A DNA stretch of 64,000 nt from Micromonospora sp. WMMD1128 (lineage in GTDB: Bacteria; Actinomycetota; Actinomycetes; Mycobacteriales; Micromonosporaceae): assembly GCF_027497235.1 (NCBI RefSeq), contig NZ_CP114902.1:5978001-6042000 (forward strand), written 5' to 3'. Below the pieces are notes generated by a model, which made no database searches, was not told the origin of the DNA, and was given only the letters and a program-made list of their open reading frames with translations. This document shows, one piece after another, positions 45,506 to 53,523 of this stretch (positions are counted from its first letter, which is position 1; each line of letters begins with the position of its first letter). The position numbers and the translations under genes are program-made.

Positions 45506-45929
45506 GGTTCCCCCGGGGGGTAGGGAAGCGCAGATCACGCACGGAACGAACGGACGGTACCGGAGCGACGCGGCGGTGCGCCAGCCGATGCGCGGGTGGA
45601 AATTCCCACCTACCTCGACCGACAGCAGGGGCGGGATGGTCACCCATCCCGCCCCGGCCGCGGTGCGTTATGTGGACGGCCCTCATGGGCCGATGGAGGA
45701 CAACCGTCAGGCGGTCGACTTCCCGGTCACCCGATGTCACCAGAGCGGCCCCCGGGTGGCGCGGAAAAAGCGTATGGGCGGGGACATTAGCGGTCCGCGA
45801 TCTTCCTCGCCATCCCCGGCGGCGGAGGCCGGTCGACCGGCCCGCCGAAAGGATCCCTTCGCCCAGCAACCCTCGGCCGTTCGACCCAACGACGGCCGTC
45901 ACCCACGGTACGGAGACACGTGCGAGCGG
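45506..45929. other. Intergenic region between the surface protein gene and mqnC
   Basis: 424 bp with no convincing gene. It holds a strong hairpin, GGGGCGGGATGG-TCAC-CCATCCCGCCCC (45628-45655), in the 5' region of the surface protein gene, and a perfect 16-bp palindrome GGCCGGTCGACCGGCC (45827-45842) that also contains a SalI-type site. The hairpin probably lies in the leader or serves as a terminator for mqnC; the palindrome may be a protein-binding site. Confidence 0.5.
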
Positions 45930-47120
45930 TCAGTTCACCTCGACCAGCGGCAGCGACTTCCCGACCCCGCCGCCCGGCAGGGCGATCGACGAGAAGTGCG
46001 AGACCACACGGTCGTCGCTCGGGTCGTCCGCCGGCGTGCGGTGCACCGCGAGGCGGCGGTAGAGCGTGTCCCGCTGGGCCGGGATCCGGTCCGCCGACCG
46101 GATCATGCCGATCAGCTCGTGCAGGTTGGACCGGTGCCGGGCCCCGGCCGAGGAGATGACGTTCTCCTCCAGCATGATCGAGCCCAGGTCGTCCACTCCC
46201 ATGTGCAGGCTGAGCTGCCCGGCGTCCTTTCCCGTGGTCAGCCAGGACGCCTGGAGGTGCGGCACCGTCTCGAAGAAGAGGCGGGCGACCGCGACCAGAC
46301 GCAGATATTCCAGCGTGGTGGCCTGGGTGCGGCCCTTCAGGTGGTTGTTCTCCGGCTGGTACGTCCACGGGATGAACGCCCGGAAACCGCCGGTGCGGTC
46401 CTGCACGTCGCGGATCATCCGCAGGTGCTCGATCCGCTCGGCGTTGGTCTCGCCGGTGCCCATCATCATGGTGGCGGTCGACTCCAGGCCCTGTCGGTGC
46501 GCCAGCTCCATCACCTCGAGCCAGCGCGCGCCGGACTCCTTCAGCGGGGCGATCGCCTTGCGTGGCCGGTCCGGCAGCATCTCGGCGCCGGCACCGGCGA
46601 TCGAGTCCAGGCCGGCGGCCTTGATCCGGGCGATGGCCTCGTCCAGGCTCACCCCGGAGACCTTCGCCATGTGCAGGATCTCGCTCGGGCCGATCGAGTG
46701 GATGGCGAGCTGCGGGTAGGCCGTCTTGACCGAGGAGAACAGCTCCTCGTAGTAGTCCACGCCGTAGTCCGGGTGGTGCCCGCCCTGGAGCATGACCTGG
46801 GTGGCGCCCAGCTCGACCGCCTCGCCGCAGCGGCGCAGGATCTCCTCGGTCGGATGGGTCCAGCCCTCGGCGTGCTTGGGGGCCCGGTAGAACGCGCAGA
46901 ACTTGCACGCCGTCACGCAGACGTTCGTGTAGTTGATGTTGCGGTCGATCAGGTAGGTGACGATGTTGTCCGGGTAGCGGCGTCGCCGTACCGCGTCGGC
47001 CGCCTCGCCCAGCGCGTGGAAGGGCGCCTCGGTGTAGAGCAGCAGGGCCTCCTCGGGCGTGATCCGCCCGCCGTCCGCGCCACGCTGCAGGATGTCGTCG
47101 ATCTCCCGGCTCACCGTCAC
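45930..47120 (-). CDS. mqnC: Cyclic dehypoxanthinyl futalosine synthase
   Basis: 396 aa radical-SAM enzyme of the futalosine menaquinone pathway. The cluster motif CxxxCxxC is CVTACKFC (Cys68, 72, 75), followed by AFYRAPKHAEGW; downstream GGHHPDYG, SIGPSEILHMAK and TMMMGTGET are MqnC features. The GTG at 47120 is chosen because TACGCT lies 7 nt upstream (leaderless); an in-frame ATG at 47189 would add 23 residues lacking family similarity. It works after MqnA, which is encoded at 59609-60460. Confidence 0.93.
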   Translation of the reverse strand: MTVSREIDDILQRGADGGRITPEEALLLYTEAPFHALGEAADAVRRRRYPDNIVTYLIDRNINYTNVCVTACKFCAFYRAPKHAEGWTHPTEEILRRCGEAVELGATQVMLQGGHHPDYGVDYYEELFSSVKTAYPQLAIHSIGPSEILHMAKVSGVSLDEAIARIKAAGLDSIAGAGAEMLPDRPRKAIAPLKESGARWLEVMELAHRQGLESTATMMMGTGETNAERIEHLRMIRDVQDRTGGFRAFIPWTYQPENNHLKGRTQATTLEYLRLVAVARLFFETVPHLQASWLTTGKDAGQLSLHMGVDDLGSIMLEENVISSAGARHRSNLHELIGMIRSADRIPAQRDTLYRRLAVHRTPADDPSDDRVVSHFSSIALPGGGVGKSLPLVEVN

Positions 47121-47127
47121 GCCATCG

Positions 47128-47133
47128 AGCGTA
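47128..47133 (-). promoter_or_regulatory. -10 element of a leaderless promoter (mqnC)
   Basis: TACGCT on the minus strand followed by 7 nt and the GTG at 47120. Confidence 0.5.
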
Positions 47134-47234
47134 CGTCGCGCGCTCCACGGACTGTTCGCCGCCGCCTCGACATGCGGCGTCGACCCCATAACATCATGCT
47201 GGAAGCATCATCAGAAGGCCTGGATCGTCAGTTA

Positions 47235-47266
47235 TTGACATCCCAGGCAGTGAAGAGGGGTAAAGT
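47235..47266 (+). promoter_or_regulatory. Candidate promoter of the AAA/RloB/RAMA island
   Basis: TTGACA (47235-47240) and TAAAGT (47261-47266), 20 bp apart, upstream of the AAA gene in a locally AT-richer stretch. The spacing is longer than ideal; TAAGAT at 47265 is an alternative -10. Weak support. Confidence 0.35.
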
Positions 47267-47294
47267 AAGATTCGAGGATTGGAGCTGGCGGCAA

Positions 47295-48515
47295 ATGTTA
47301 CTGCGCTTCCGGGCGACCAACTTTGCCTCGTTGCGGGATGAGGCCGAGTTGAGCCTCGTCGCCACCGATGAGCACCCTGACCTCGCGGTCCGCCCGGTGC
47401 CACGGGAAAGGCTCAACGCGCTACCCGTCGTCGGCATCTTCGGGCCGAACGCCTCTGGCAAGTCCAACGTCGTGAAGGCGCTGGGGTTCGCCCGCGACGC
47501 GGTTCGCCTCTCGCATCAGCGATGGCTTCCGGAGGAGCCCATTCCGGGTCGGTGGCCGTTCCGGCTCGACGCCGACAGCGGCAGCCGGCCGAGCGAGTTC
47601 GTCTTCGACTTCGTCGTCGACGACGTCAGGTACGAGTTCGGCTTCTCGCTGGACGACGAGGCGATCCGGCAGGAGTGGCTGTACGCGTTCCCGAAAGGTC
47701 GACGGCAGGTCTACCTCGAACGCGAGGGCAACTCGCTGCACTTCGGAAACCACCTGACCGGGCCACGTGAGCTGATCGCGGAGACCGTACGACCGAACAG
47801 CCTCTTCCTCTCCGCCGCCGCCGCGCTCAACCATCCCCAGCTCGGCCGGATCTACCGCTGGTTCAGTCCGCGGCAGATGATCGCGGCAGAGCACGAGCCG
47901 ACGCCGCGCCGCCCACCGCACTGCCTGCCGGACGACCGGATGCTCGCCCTCATGCGCTTCGCCGACCTGGGCATCGTCGGCGCGGAGATCGTTCAGCGCG
48001 ACGGCGGCGGAGCCCCAGGGCCGATGGAGCCGAAGATCGAGTTCCTGCACTCTGCGTCCACCGAGGGCGGCGAGGCCACCATGCCCTGGCAGTGGGAGTC
48101 GGCCGGCACCCGCAACTGGTTCGACCTCCTGCAACTGGCCGTGCGGGCCCTGGACGCCGGCGGGCTGTTGGCCATCGACGATCTGGGGAGCGAGTTGCAT
48201 CCCCTTCTCACGGCGGCATTCGTCCGGCTCTTTCATGAGCCGGCTACGAACCCGCGCGGTGCACAGCTCATCTTCAACAGCCACGACGTCGGCCTCCTCG
48301 GCCGCCATCGTGATATCCGGCTTGCCCGGGATCAGGTGTGGCTCACCGAAAAGGACGAAACTGGCGCATCCCGCCTCTATCCGCTCAGCGAGTTCCGGGT
48401 GCGTGGCGGCCTGGACGACGTCGAGGGCAGATATCTCAAGGGCCGGTACGGCGCCGTGCCGTTCCTCGATCACGAGACGCTGAACCTCCTCGACCCGTCG
48501 GTCCGAGCGGCTTGA
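47295..48515 (+). CDS. AAA-family ATPase of a putative AbiL-type defence island
   Basis: 406 aa. It starts MLLRFRATNFASLRD, the OLD/AAA15-type N-terminus, with Walker A GPNASGKSN at 50-58, a signature-like ESAGTRNW at 268-275, Walker B LLAIDDLGSELHP at 291-303 and switch NSHD at 328-331. This is the ABC/SMC-like ATPase fold seen in OLD, RloA, AbiLi and PARIS AriA. An in-frame ATG at 47191 is possible but GGAG 10 nt before 47295 is better. With the RloB-like gene downstream it forms an ATPase/TOPRIM pair, typical of abortive infection. No phage sensor domain is visible. Confidence 0.85.
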   Translation: MLLRFRATNFASLRDEAELSLVATDEHPDLAVRPVPRERLNALPVVGIFGPNASGKSNVVKALGFARDAVRLSHQRWLPEEPIPGRWPFRLDADSGSRPSEFVFDFVVDDVRYEFGFSLDDEAIRQEWLYAFPKGRRQVYLEREGNSLHFGNHLTGPRELIAETVRPNSLFLSAAAALNHPQLGRIYRWFSPRQMIAAEHEPTPRRPPHCLPDDRMLALMRFADLGIVGAEIVQRDGGGAPGPMEPKIEFLHSASTEGGEATMPWQWESAGTRNWFDLLQLAVRALDAGGLLAIDDLGSELHPLLTAAFVRLFHEPATNPRGAQLIFNSHDVGLLGRHRDIRLARDQVWLTEKDETGASRLYPLSEFRVRGGLDDVEGRYLKGRYGAVPFLDHETLNLLDPSVRAA

Positions 48516-48617
48516 CATCGAAAACTCTAGCACCAAAGCTTTACGCTTTGAAGGCTTAAGTTCAAGTGTCTGGAGCGTGAACGTGGCCATCGAGACCCAC
48601 CGTTGCCAGGCGACCCG

Positions 48618-49250
48618 ATGACCCGGACCAGCCGACCGCTGCGACGGCGCACCGGTCGCTACGACGAGCGTCGGACCTATCTGATCTGCAGCGAGGGGGA
48701 GAACACCGAGACCTGGTACTTCAAGGGGCTACGACGTGAGCTTCGGGCCGGCACCGTCCGAATCAACATCCTCTCCGGGAAAGGTGAACCGTACGGGGTG
48801 GTCGAGAAGGCCATCGCCGAGGCGAACCAGGCCGCAGCCGATGGCGATGCCTACGACGAGGTGTGGGTCGTATTCGATGTGGAGGCGCCTCAACCGCACG
48901 CCCGGCTCGCTTCCGCACTCGCTCTGGCCGCCCGACACGGCATCCGATGCGCGGTCTCGAACCCATGCTTCGAGGTCTTTCTCCTGCTGCACTACGAGGA
49001 TCTCTTCGCCTACCTGACCACCGACGAAGCATGCCGTCGACTTGAGCGGCACCCGTGCGGATACAGTCCACGAGGCAAGCTCGTGAACTTCGAGGCCCTC
49101 CGGTCGGGCCGCGCGAACGCACTGAGCAGGGCGGCGCGGCTGGACCGCCTGCACCGGGAGAAGCCGGTGGACGCCCGCAACCCGTCGACCTCAGTCCCGA
49201 GTCTGGTAACCGCCCTCGTGGCGCACAATGGCCCCCGTTCCGTCCGATGA
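48618..49250 (+). CDS. RloB-like TOPRIM-family protein of the defence island
   Basis: 210 aa. The N-terminus has YLICSEGENTETWYF (residues 21-35), the RloB family hallmark; the acidic residues Glu26, Glu28 and VFDVE (85-89, Asp87, Glu89) fit a TOPRIM-like metal site, and SNPCFEVFLLLHYED (114-128) is also diagnostic. RloB-like proteins act as toxic effector partners of AAA ATPases in AbiL-type systems; nuclease activity is inferred, not seen. The ATG at 48618 follows a 102-bp gap that is AT-richer than its surroundings. It ends in ATGA overlap with the next gene. Confidence 0.85.
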   Translation: MTRTSRPLRRRTGRYDERRTYLICSEGENTETWYFKGLRRELRAGTVRINILSGKGEPYGVVEKAIAEANQAAADGDAYDEVWVVFDVEAPQPHARLASALALAARHGIRCAVSNPCFEVFLLLHYEDLFAYLTTDEACRRLERHPCGYSPRGKLVNFEALRSGRANALSRAARLDRLHREKPVDARNPSTSVPSLVTALVAHNGPRSVR

Positions 49251-49696
49251 CCTTCGGAGCCGAGGAAGAGGAGCGGACCGCGGCTATGCACGAAATCGAG
49301 ATCGACGACGAGGTGTACGCGCTGCTTCAGCGGCACGCCCAACCCTTCGTTGACCGTGAGAACGACGTCCTTCGCAGGCTGTTGCGGCTCGACACCGGCA
49401 CCGGTGCTGGCGTAGGAGGCGAGCGGAATGCCGGTGACCTCTCCAGGTTGATCGAGGCCGGGCTGTTGGAGCCGGACGACGAACTCGTCCACGTCCAGAA
49501 GCGCAAGCGTCTCACTCATCGGGCGGTGGTCACGGCGGACGGGAACATCCGACTTCCCGACGGGTCCACCTACACCAAACCGTCGCCTGCGCTCAAAGCC
49601 TGTGTGGGTCACGACATCAACGGCTGGGGACAATGGACCCATGCACGCAGTGGCCACTCCCTGCAGGAGCTCCGCGAGCAGCTCAGGGAACGGTGA
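49247..49696 (+). CDS. RAMA-domain protein, third gene of the defence island
   Basis: 149 aa. The ATG overlaps the RloB-like stop (ATGA), so translation is coupled; an ATG at 49286 with GAGGAG upstream is an alternative. The N-terminal part EIEIDDEVYALLQRHAQPF with DVLRRLLRL resembles a ribbon-helix-helix or SeqA-like dimerisation segment. Residues 67-131 match the RAMA pattern: IEAGLLEPDDEL, then TADGNIRLPDGSTYTKPSPAL and GWGQW. RAMA domains accompany restriction and methylation enzymes and are thought to read modified DNA. No catalytic residues are seen; a target-recognition role is inferred. Confidence 0.78.
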   Translation: MTFGAEEEERTAAMHEIEIDDEVYALLQRHAQPFVDRENDVLRRLLRLDTGTGAGVGGERNAGDLSRLIEAGLLEPDDELVHVQKRKRLTHRAVVTADGNIRLPDGSTYTKPSPALKACVGHDINGWGQWTHARSGHSLQELREQLRER

Positions 49697-49745
49697 AAGC
49701 GGTCGGCTACCACGCCCTCCGACGGGCGTCGTAGCCGACCGCTTT
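49696..49745. terminator. Bidirectional terminator at the end of the defence island
   Basis: Perfect 15-bp stem AAAGCGGTCGGCTAC / GTAGCCGACCGCTTT with an inner GCCC/GGGC stem. It starts on the last base of the RAMA gene stop codon and serves the convergent protease-like gene too. Confidence 0.88.
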
Positions 49746-49757
49746 CCGGATCGGCGG

Positions 49758-51608
49758 TTAGAAGATGCGCGGGATGGAGGTGGCCGACCAGCCCTGCCCG
49801 ACCGGGTTCTCGCTGGTGACGTAGAGCTTGTAGTCGGCAGAGAGGTCACCGGTGGCCCGGAAGCCGAGCAGCTTCCCGTCCGTCTGCTGCCCGACCAGGT
49901 CGGTCCGGCCGTCGCCGGAGAGGTCACCGACCAGGATCCGGGGCCGGTTCGCCGCCGTCCAGTTCGTGCCCACGTTCAGGTAGGGGCCCGGGAAGGTGAG
50001 GGCGCTGCCGGTCAGGTCACCTGACGACCGGTAGACCCGCAGCGTGCCGTCCGCCAACTGGGCCACCAGGTCGACGACGGTGTCGCCGTCCACGTCACCG
50101 ACCAGGATGCGCGGGATCGAACTGCTCTTCCAGCCGCTGCCGACCACCTTCGCCTGCGCGGTCGACGGGAACAGCTTTCCGTCGCCGGAGACGTCGCCGC
50201 TGGACGGGAAGCCCTTCATGCTGCCGTCCGCGTACTGGGCGATCACGTCCGTACGGCCGTCGCCGTTGAAGTCACCGGTCAGGATCCGCGGCACCGCCGA
50301 CGTGGTGAAACCGTCGCCGACCACCCGCGCCGGCGCCGAGAACAGGCGGGCGTCGGCGGAGAGGTCGCCGCTGGAGGTCCACACCTTCAACGTGCCGTTG
50401 AGCAGTTGGCCGAGCAGGTCGGTCCGCCCGTCCCCGTCGAAGTCACCGACGTGGAGACGCGGGATCGACCCGATCGTGAAGGCGGTGCCGACCTTGACCG
50501 GGGTGGGGAAGAGCCGGCCGTCGGCGGAGACGTCACCCGTCGACGCCCACGCGGTGAGCGTGCCGTCGGAGGTCCCCCCGATGATGTCCGAGCGACCGTC
50601 ACCGTTGAAGTCGCCGACAAGCACCCGTGGGCGGTTCGACGCCGACCAGTTGGTGCCGACGTACGGGTACGGCCCGGGGAACAACGGCGCCGTGCCCGAC
50701 ATGTCGCCGCTGGACGGGTAGAGACGCAGCCGGTTGTCGGCCGTCTGCGCAAGCACGTCGGCGCGGCAGTCGCCGGTCCAGTCCCCGAGCATCGCCAGGC
50801 TCGACTGGTCCCCCGGCACCACCGTGCCGCCGCCCGCGTTGCAGGTGGAGATGCTGTTGGTCCGGATCCAGGCGGCCAGGTCGTCGGTACGCACCTCGAC
50901 CGCGTCGCGGCGCGTCTCCGTCTCGGCCAGGCAGCCGCCCTGCCAGGACCTGTCGTGCAGGGCGACCAGTTGCGGAACCCCGCCGGCCACCCGGACGGTC
51001 GGCCCGCCGGCATCGCCCTTGCAGGTCGTCGGGCCGCCGCTGTCCGGGTTGGTGATGTCGACGGTGATGTCGGTCACCGCCGCCGCGGTGACACCCACGC
51101 CGTGCAGCTTGTCGGGCGCCCACTCGGTGGCCGTCCGGCCGAAGCCGAGCGCCTGGAACTGCTCACCCTGCGCCGGGGCGGTGGTGCCGAGCGCCACCGG
51201 GGCGACTGCGACCGCCGGGACGGCCAGCCGCAGCAACGCCACGTTCCGGTCGGGGTGGGGAACCACCCAGGAGACCCGCCGGACGTGACCTCCGGTGGCG
51301 GCCAGGTCGAGCCGGCCCACGGTCACCGTGGTCGGCCGGCTCGGCGCACCGGTCGCCGGGGCCGACGCGCCGTCGGTCACACAGGACCGGGTGGTGAGCA
51401 CCCACTGCGGCGCCACAAGCGCCCCCGAACAGCCGTGCACGTCGCCGAAGACCACCTTGGCCGCGAACGTGTACGCCGGGTCGGTGACCGGCGTGCCGCC
51501 GCTCACCGCCCGCGCCGGCGCGCCCGCCACCAGCCCCGCGCCGGCAAGCGTCACGACCCCGGCCAGCAGCGCGCGGCGGCGCTGTCGTCGTCGATGGTGT
51601 CCCGTCAT
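49758..51608 (-). CDS. Secreted S1-fold pseudoprotease with FG-GAP repeat propeller
   Basis: 616 aa. A signal peptide (about 1-35) is followed by a trypsin-like domain (36-250) with SGGTPVTDP and paired cysteines. All three catalytic positions are changed: VLTTRSC has Ser75 for His, DRNVALLRL has Asn122 for Asp, and CKGDAGGP has Ala200 for the nucleophilic Ser. Six or more FG-GAP/VCBS-type repeats follow (about 260-616), each with a calcium loop such as GDFNGDGRSD and a SSGDxS turn, forming a beta-propeller. It is therefore expected to bind, not cleave. GGGGGAG precedes the ATG. Confidence 0.88.
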   Translation of the reverse strand: MTGHHRRRQRRRALLAGVVTLAGAGLVAGAPARAVSGGTPVTDPAYTFAAKVVFGDVHGCSGALVAPQWVLTTRSCVTDGASAPATGAPSRPTTVTVGRLDLAATGGHVRRVSWVVPHPDRNVALLRLAVPAVAVAPVALGTTAPAQGEQFQALGFGRTATEWAPDKLHGVGVTAAAVTDITVDITNPDSGGPTTCKGDAGGPTVRVAGGVPQLVALHDRSWQGGCLAETETRRDAVEVRTDDLAAWIRTNSISTCNAGGGTVVPGDQSSLAMLGDWTGDCRADVLAQTADNRLRLYPSSGDMSGTAPLFPGPYPYVGTNWSASNRPRVLVGDFNGDGRSDIIGGTSDGTLTAWASTGDVSADGRLFPTPVKVGTAFTIGSIPRLHVGDFDGDGRTDLLGQLLNGTLKVWTSSGDLSADARLFSAPARVVGDGFTTSAVPRILTGDFNGDGRTDVIAQYADGSMKGFPSSGDVSGDGKLFPSTAQAKVVGSGWKSSSIPRILVGDVDGDTVVDLVAQLADGTLRVYRSSGDLTGSALTFPGPYLNVGTNWTAANRPRILVGDLSGDGRTDLVGQQTDGKLLGFRATGDLSADYKLYVTSENPVGQGWSATSIPRIF

Positions 51609-51938
51609 GGTGCTCCCCCGTTCGATGTGGCGCCCCGGGCGACCACTCGGCCCGATGCGCGGAACGCCCGCCGCCAGGGGCGCGCGACGAACGCGACGCT
51701 CCGGCAACGGGCGATGACGGTTGGCAATATAGAGGATCAAGGGCTGCTTCGCTGTCCTGCTCGCCCACGACACCAGCAGCACGCTGCGGGCCTACCAGTC
51801 GAGGTGACTCCTTAGGTCGCCGCGCGAGGGCCGAGATCTTGGAGGGAAATGGCCCCTGGAGGGGCACTTAGCTTCCAAGATCTCTCCCGCTTCCAGGAGG
51901 CGAGAGGGATTTCCCGCCATTTGAGGGGCGGCGAGCCG
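51609..51938. other. Intergenic region with long palindrome
   Basis: 330 bp without a gene. It contains an 11-bp inverted repeat GAGATCTTGGA / TCCAAGATCTC (51833-51843 and 51874-51884) enclosing a second small hairpin GCCCC-TGGA-GGGGC (51852-51865). The promoter of the pseudoprotease gene should lie in the left part but no convincing boxes are seen. Confidence 0.55.
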
Positions 51939-52133
51939 TCAGGAGCGGTTCGGCGGGCCGGCGACGAAGGCGGCCCAGGCCATCCGGTCGAAGGCGAGCA
52001 CCGGGCCGGCCGGGTCCTTCGAATCGCGTACGCCGACCGCTCGGGTAACCGTCGCGACCTCCACGCAGTTGGCGTTGGAGCCGCTGCGGGTGGACTTGCG
52101 CCAGGTCGCGCCGGACAGCTCAGGGGTGGTCAT
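51939..52133 (-). CDS. DUF397 protein
   Basis: 64 aa with the DUF397 signature: WRKSTRSGSNANCVEVA, VGVRDSKDP and the C-terminal FVAGPP. These small proteins are almost always encoded next to an XRE/DUF5753 regulator in actinomycetes and are implicated as its partner in developmental control. Here it follows the XRE gene by 7 nt on the same strand. Confidence 0.93.
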   Translation of the reverse strand: MTTPELSGATWRKSTRSGSNANCVEVATVTRAVGVRDSKDPAGPVLAFDRMAWAAFVAGPPNRS

Positions 52134-52140
52134 CCTCGGC

Positions 52141-52989
52141 TCACTCTCGCTCGTGCTCCGCCGCGTACCGCGCGATGAGCGCCATCGAATCGACGTGACT
52201 CAAGGCCACATCGGTCAGCCTATCCGCCTCCCGCCGGAAGTGCGCCACCTGCGCGGCCTCCTCCAGGAACAGCCCGGTCAGCTTGTGGTCGAGATAGACC
52301 ACCGACCGGTTACGCGGAAAGTCGAAGAGCGCGAACGAGCCGTCGAGCCCGGTGTGCGCGCCGACCCCCAACGGCACTACCCGCAGCGTGACGGTCGGCC
52401 GCTCGGCCGCCTCGACCAGGTGCCGAAGCTGGCGGGCCATCACCCGGGGACCGCCGAGCGCCCGGCGCAGCACCGCCTCGTCGAGCAACGCGTGCAGTGC
52501 GGGCGGTGTGGCGCGGCTCAGGATCGCCTGCCGGCCGAGGCGGGCGGCCACCCGCCCCTGCGCCTCGTCGGGCGGCACCCCGCAGCCGACCATCACCGCT
52601 TGCGCGTAGTCCGGTGTCTGCAACAGGCCCGGCACCAGCAGCGGCTCCCAGTTCACGATGCCGGCCGCCTCGGCCTCCAGCCGGATCAGCGTGCGCGACT
52701 CGTCGGACAGCCCGCCGATCGCCTCCCACCAGCCGGTTTCGGCCGAGCGTTCGGCCATCGCGAGCAGCCGCCGACGCTCCTCCCCGGTGACGCCGTAGAT
52801 CACCAGCAGGGACGCGACATCGGCGGCCTGGATGCCCTGGACGCCGGTCTCCATCCGGGACAGTTTGGACGGCTGCCAGTCCAGCCGGGTCGCCACCCGG
52901 CGCAGCGCGAGGCCTCGCGCCCTCCGCAGCTCGCGTAGCTCTCCGCCGAGCCCGCGCCCGACCACAGTGGGCAGATTCGCCTTCGCCAT
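52141..52989 (-). CDS. XRE-family regulator with DUF5753 domain
   Basis: 282 aa from the ATG at 52989, preceded by GGAAGG at 6-nt spacing. The helix-turn-helix is in the first 70 residues (ELRELRRARGLALRRVATRL, DWQPSKLSRMETG), and the rest is the DUF5753 ligand-like domain (LVPGLLQTPDYAQAVM, SFALFDFPRNRSVVYLDHKLTG). Forms a pair with the DUF397 gene. A GAGT-ATTG-ACTC inverted repeat (53046-53057) in the upstream gap is a possible autoregulatory operator. Confidence 0.92.
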   Translation of the reverse strand: MAKANLPTVVGRGLGGELRELRRARGLALRRVATRLDWQPSKLSRMETGVQGIQAADVASLLVIYGVTGEERRRLLAMAERSAETGWWEAIGGLSDESRTLIRLEAEAAGIVNWEPLLVPGLLQTPDYAQAVMVGCGVPPDEAQGRVAARLGRQAILSRATPPALHALLDEAVLRRALGGPRVMARQLRHLVEAAERPTVTLRVVPLGVGAHTGLDGSFALFDFPRNRSVVYLDHKLTGLFLEEAAQVAHFRREADRLTDVALSHVDSMALIARYAAEHERE

Positions 52990-53045
52990 GCCGCACCTTC
53001 CGCTCGACCGTCGCTCGTCACGCTGACGACACGCGCCGTAGCGTT

Positions 53046-53057
53046 GAGTATTGACTC
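53046..53057. promoter_or_regulatory. Small inverted repeat in the XRE / hypothetical divergent gap
   Basis: GAGT-ATTG-ACTC lies 57 bp before the XRE start and 74 bp before the divergent gene. It overlaps a TTGACT that could serve as a -35 for the rightward gene. Tentative. Confidence 0.3.
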
Positions 53058-53130
53058 TCCGGCCGCCGCAAGGCAACTATGACAGGCAACGTTGCGACGC
53101 ACCGTCGCACCTGGCCTCTTGGGAGTCTCG

Positions 53131-53508
53131 ATGCAGACCTGCCAGCCCACCTGGCTCCGGCCGTACGACCCGGCGGAGTCGCCCGGCCCGATCCCGTCCG
53201 TGATCGACCGCTTCGGCCGGCACGCGCGTGCCGATCGACCGTCACTCACCGAGGCGGAGCGGGAGGTGGCCCGCTACACCGTCGTGCTCGTGTCGCCGGA
53301 GGCGGCCGAGGCGCTCGGCGACGACCGGGGCGAGGTGGGGCTGCACCTGTTCCTGGACGACGACTGGGACCACCAGCCGGCGCACCTCGACGACGCGGTC
53401 AAGATGATCGAGGAAGCTTGCGGCGAGCCGGTCACCCTCACCGAGCACCACTCCGACCTCACCTACTGGACCGCCCACGTGCGGCACGACCAGGCGGCGA
53501 GGCGCTGA
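53131..53508 (+). CDS. Conserved hypothetical protein (125 aa)
   Basis: 125 aa, ATG with GGGAG 6 nt upstream; the frame is open from a TTG at 53092 but that start lacks a ribosome-binding site. Soluble, acidic, with LFLDDDWDHQPAHLDDAVKMI in the centre and TEHHSDLTYWTAHVRHD near the end. No known family or motif is recognised. It is divergent from the XRE gene and convergent with paaE. Confidence 0.65.
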   Translation: MQTCQPTWLRPYDPAESPGPIPSVIDRFGRHARADRPSLTEAEREVARYTVVLVSPEAAEALGDDRGEVGLHLFLDDDWDHQPAHLDDAVKMIEEACGEPVTLTEHHSDLTYWTAHVRHDQAARR

Positions 53509-53523
53509 CAGAAGCCCATCGGG

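Noticed and set aside
46066..46719. 217-codon plus-strand frame opposite mqnC
   Set aside because: Antisense shadow with Ser/Arg bias and no support from start signals.
45504..47294. Upstream extension of the AAA ATPase frame through the mqnC gene
   Set aside because: The extra part is the antisense of mqnC, Arg/Val-rich and without motifs; the real protein begins at the OLD/AAA-type N-terminus at 47295.
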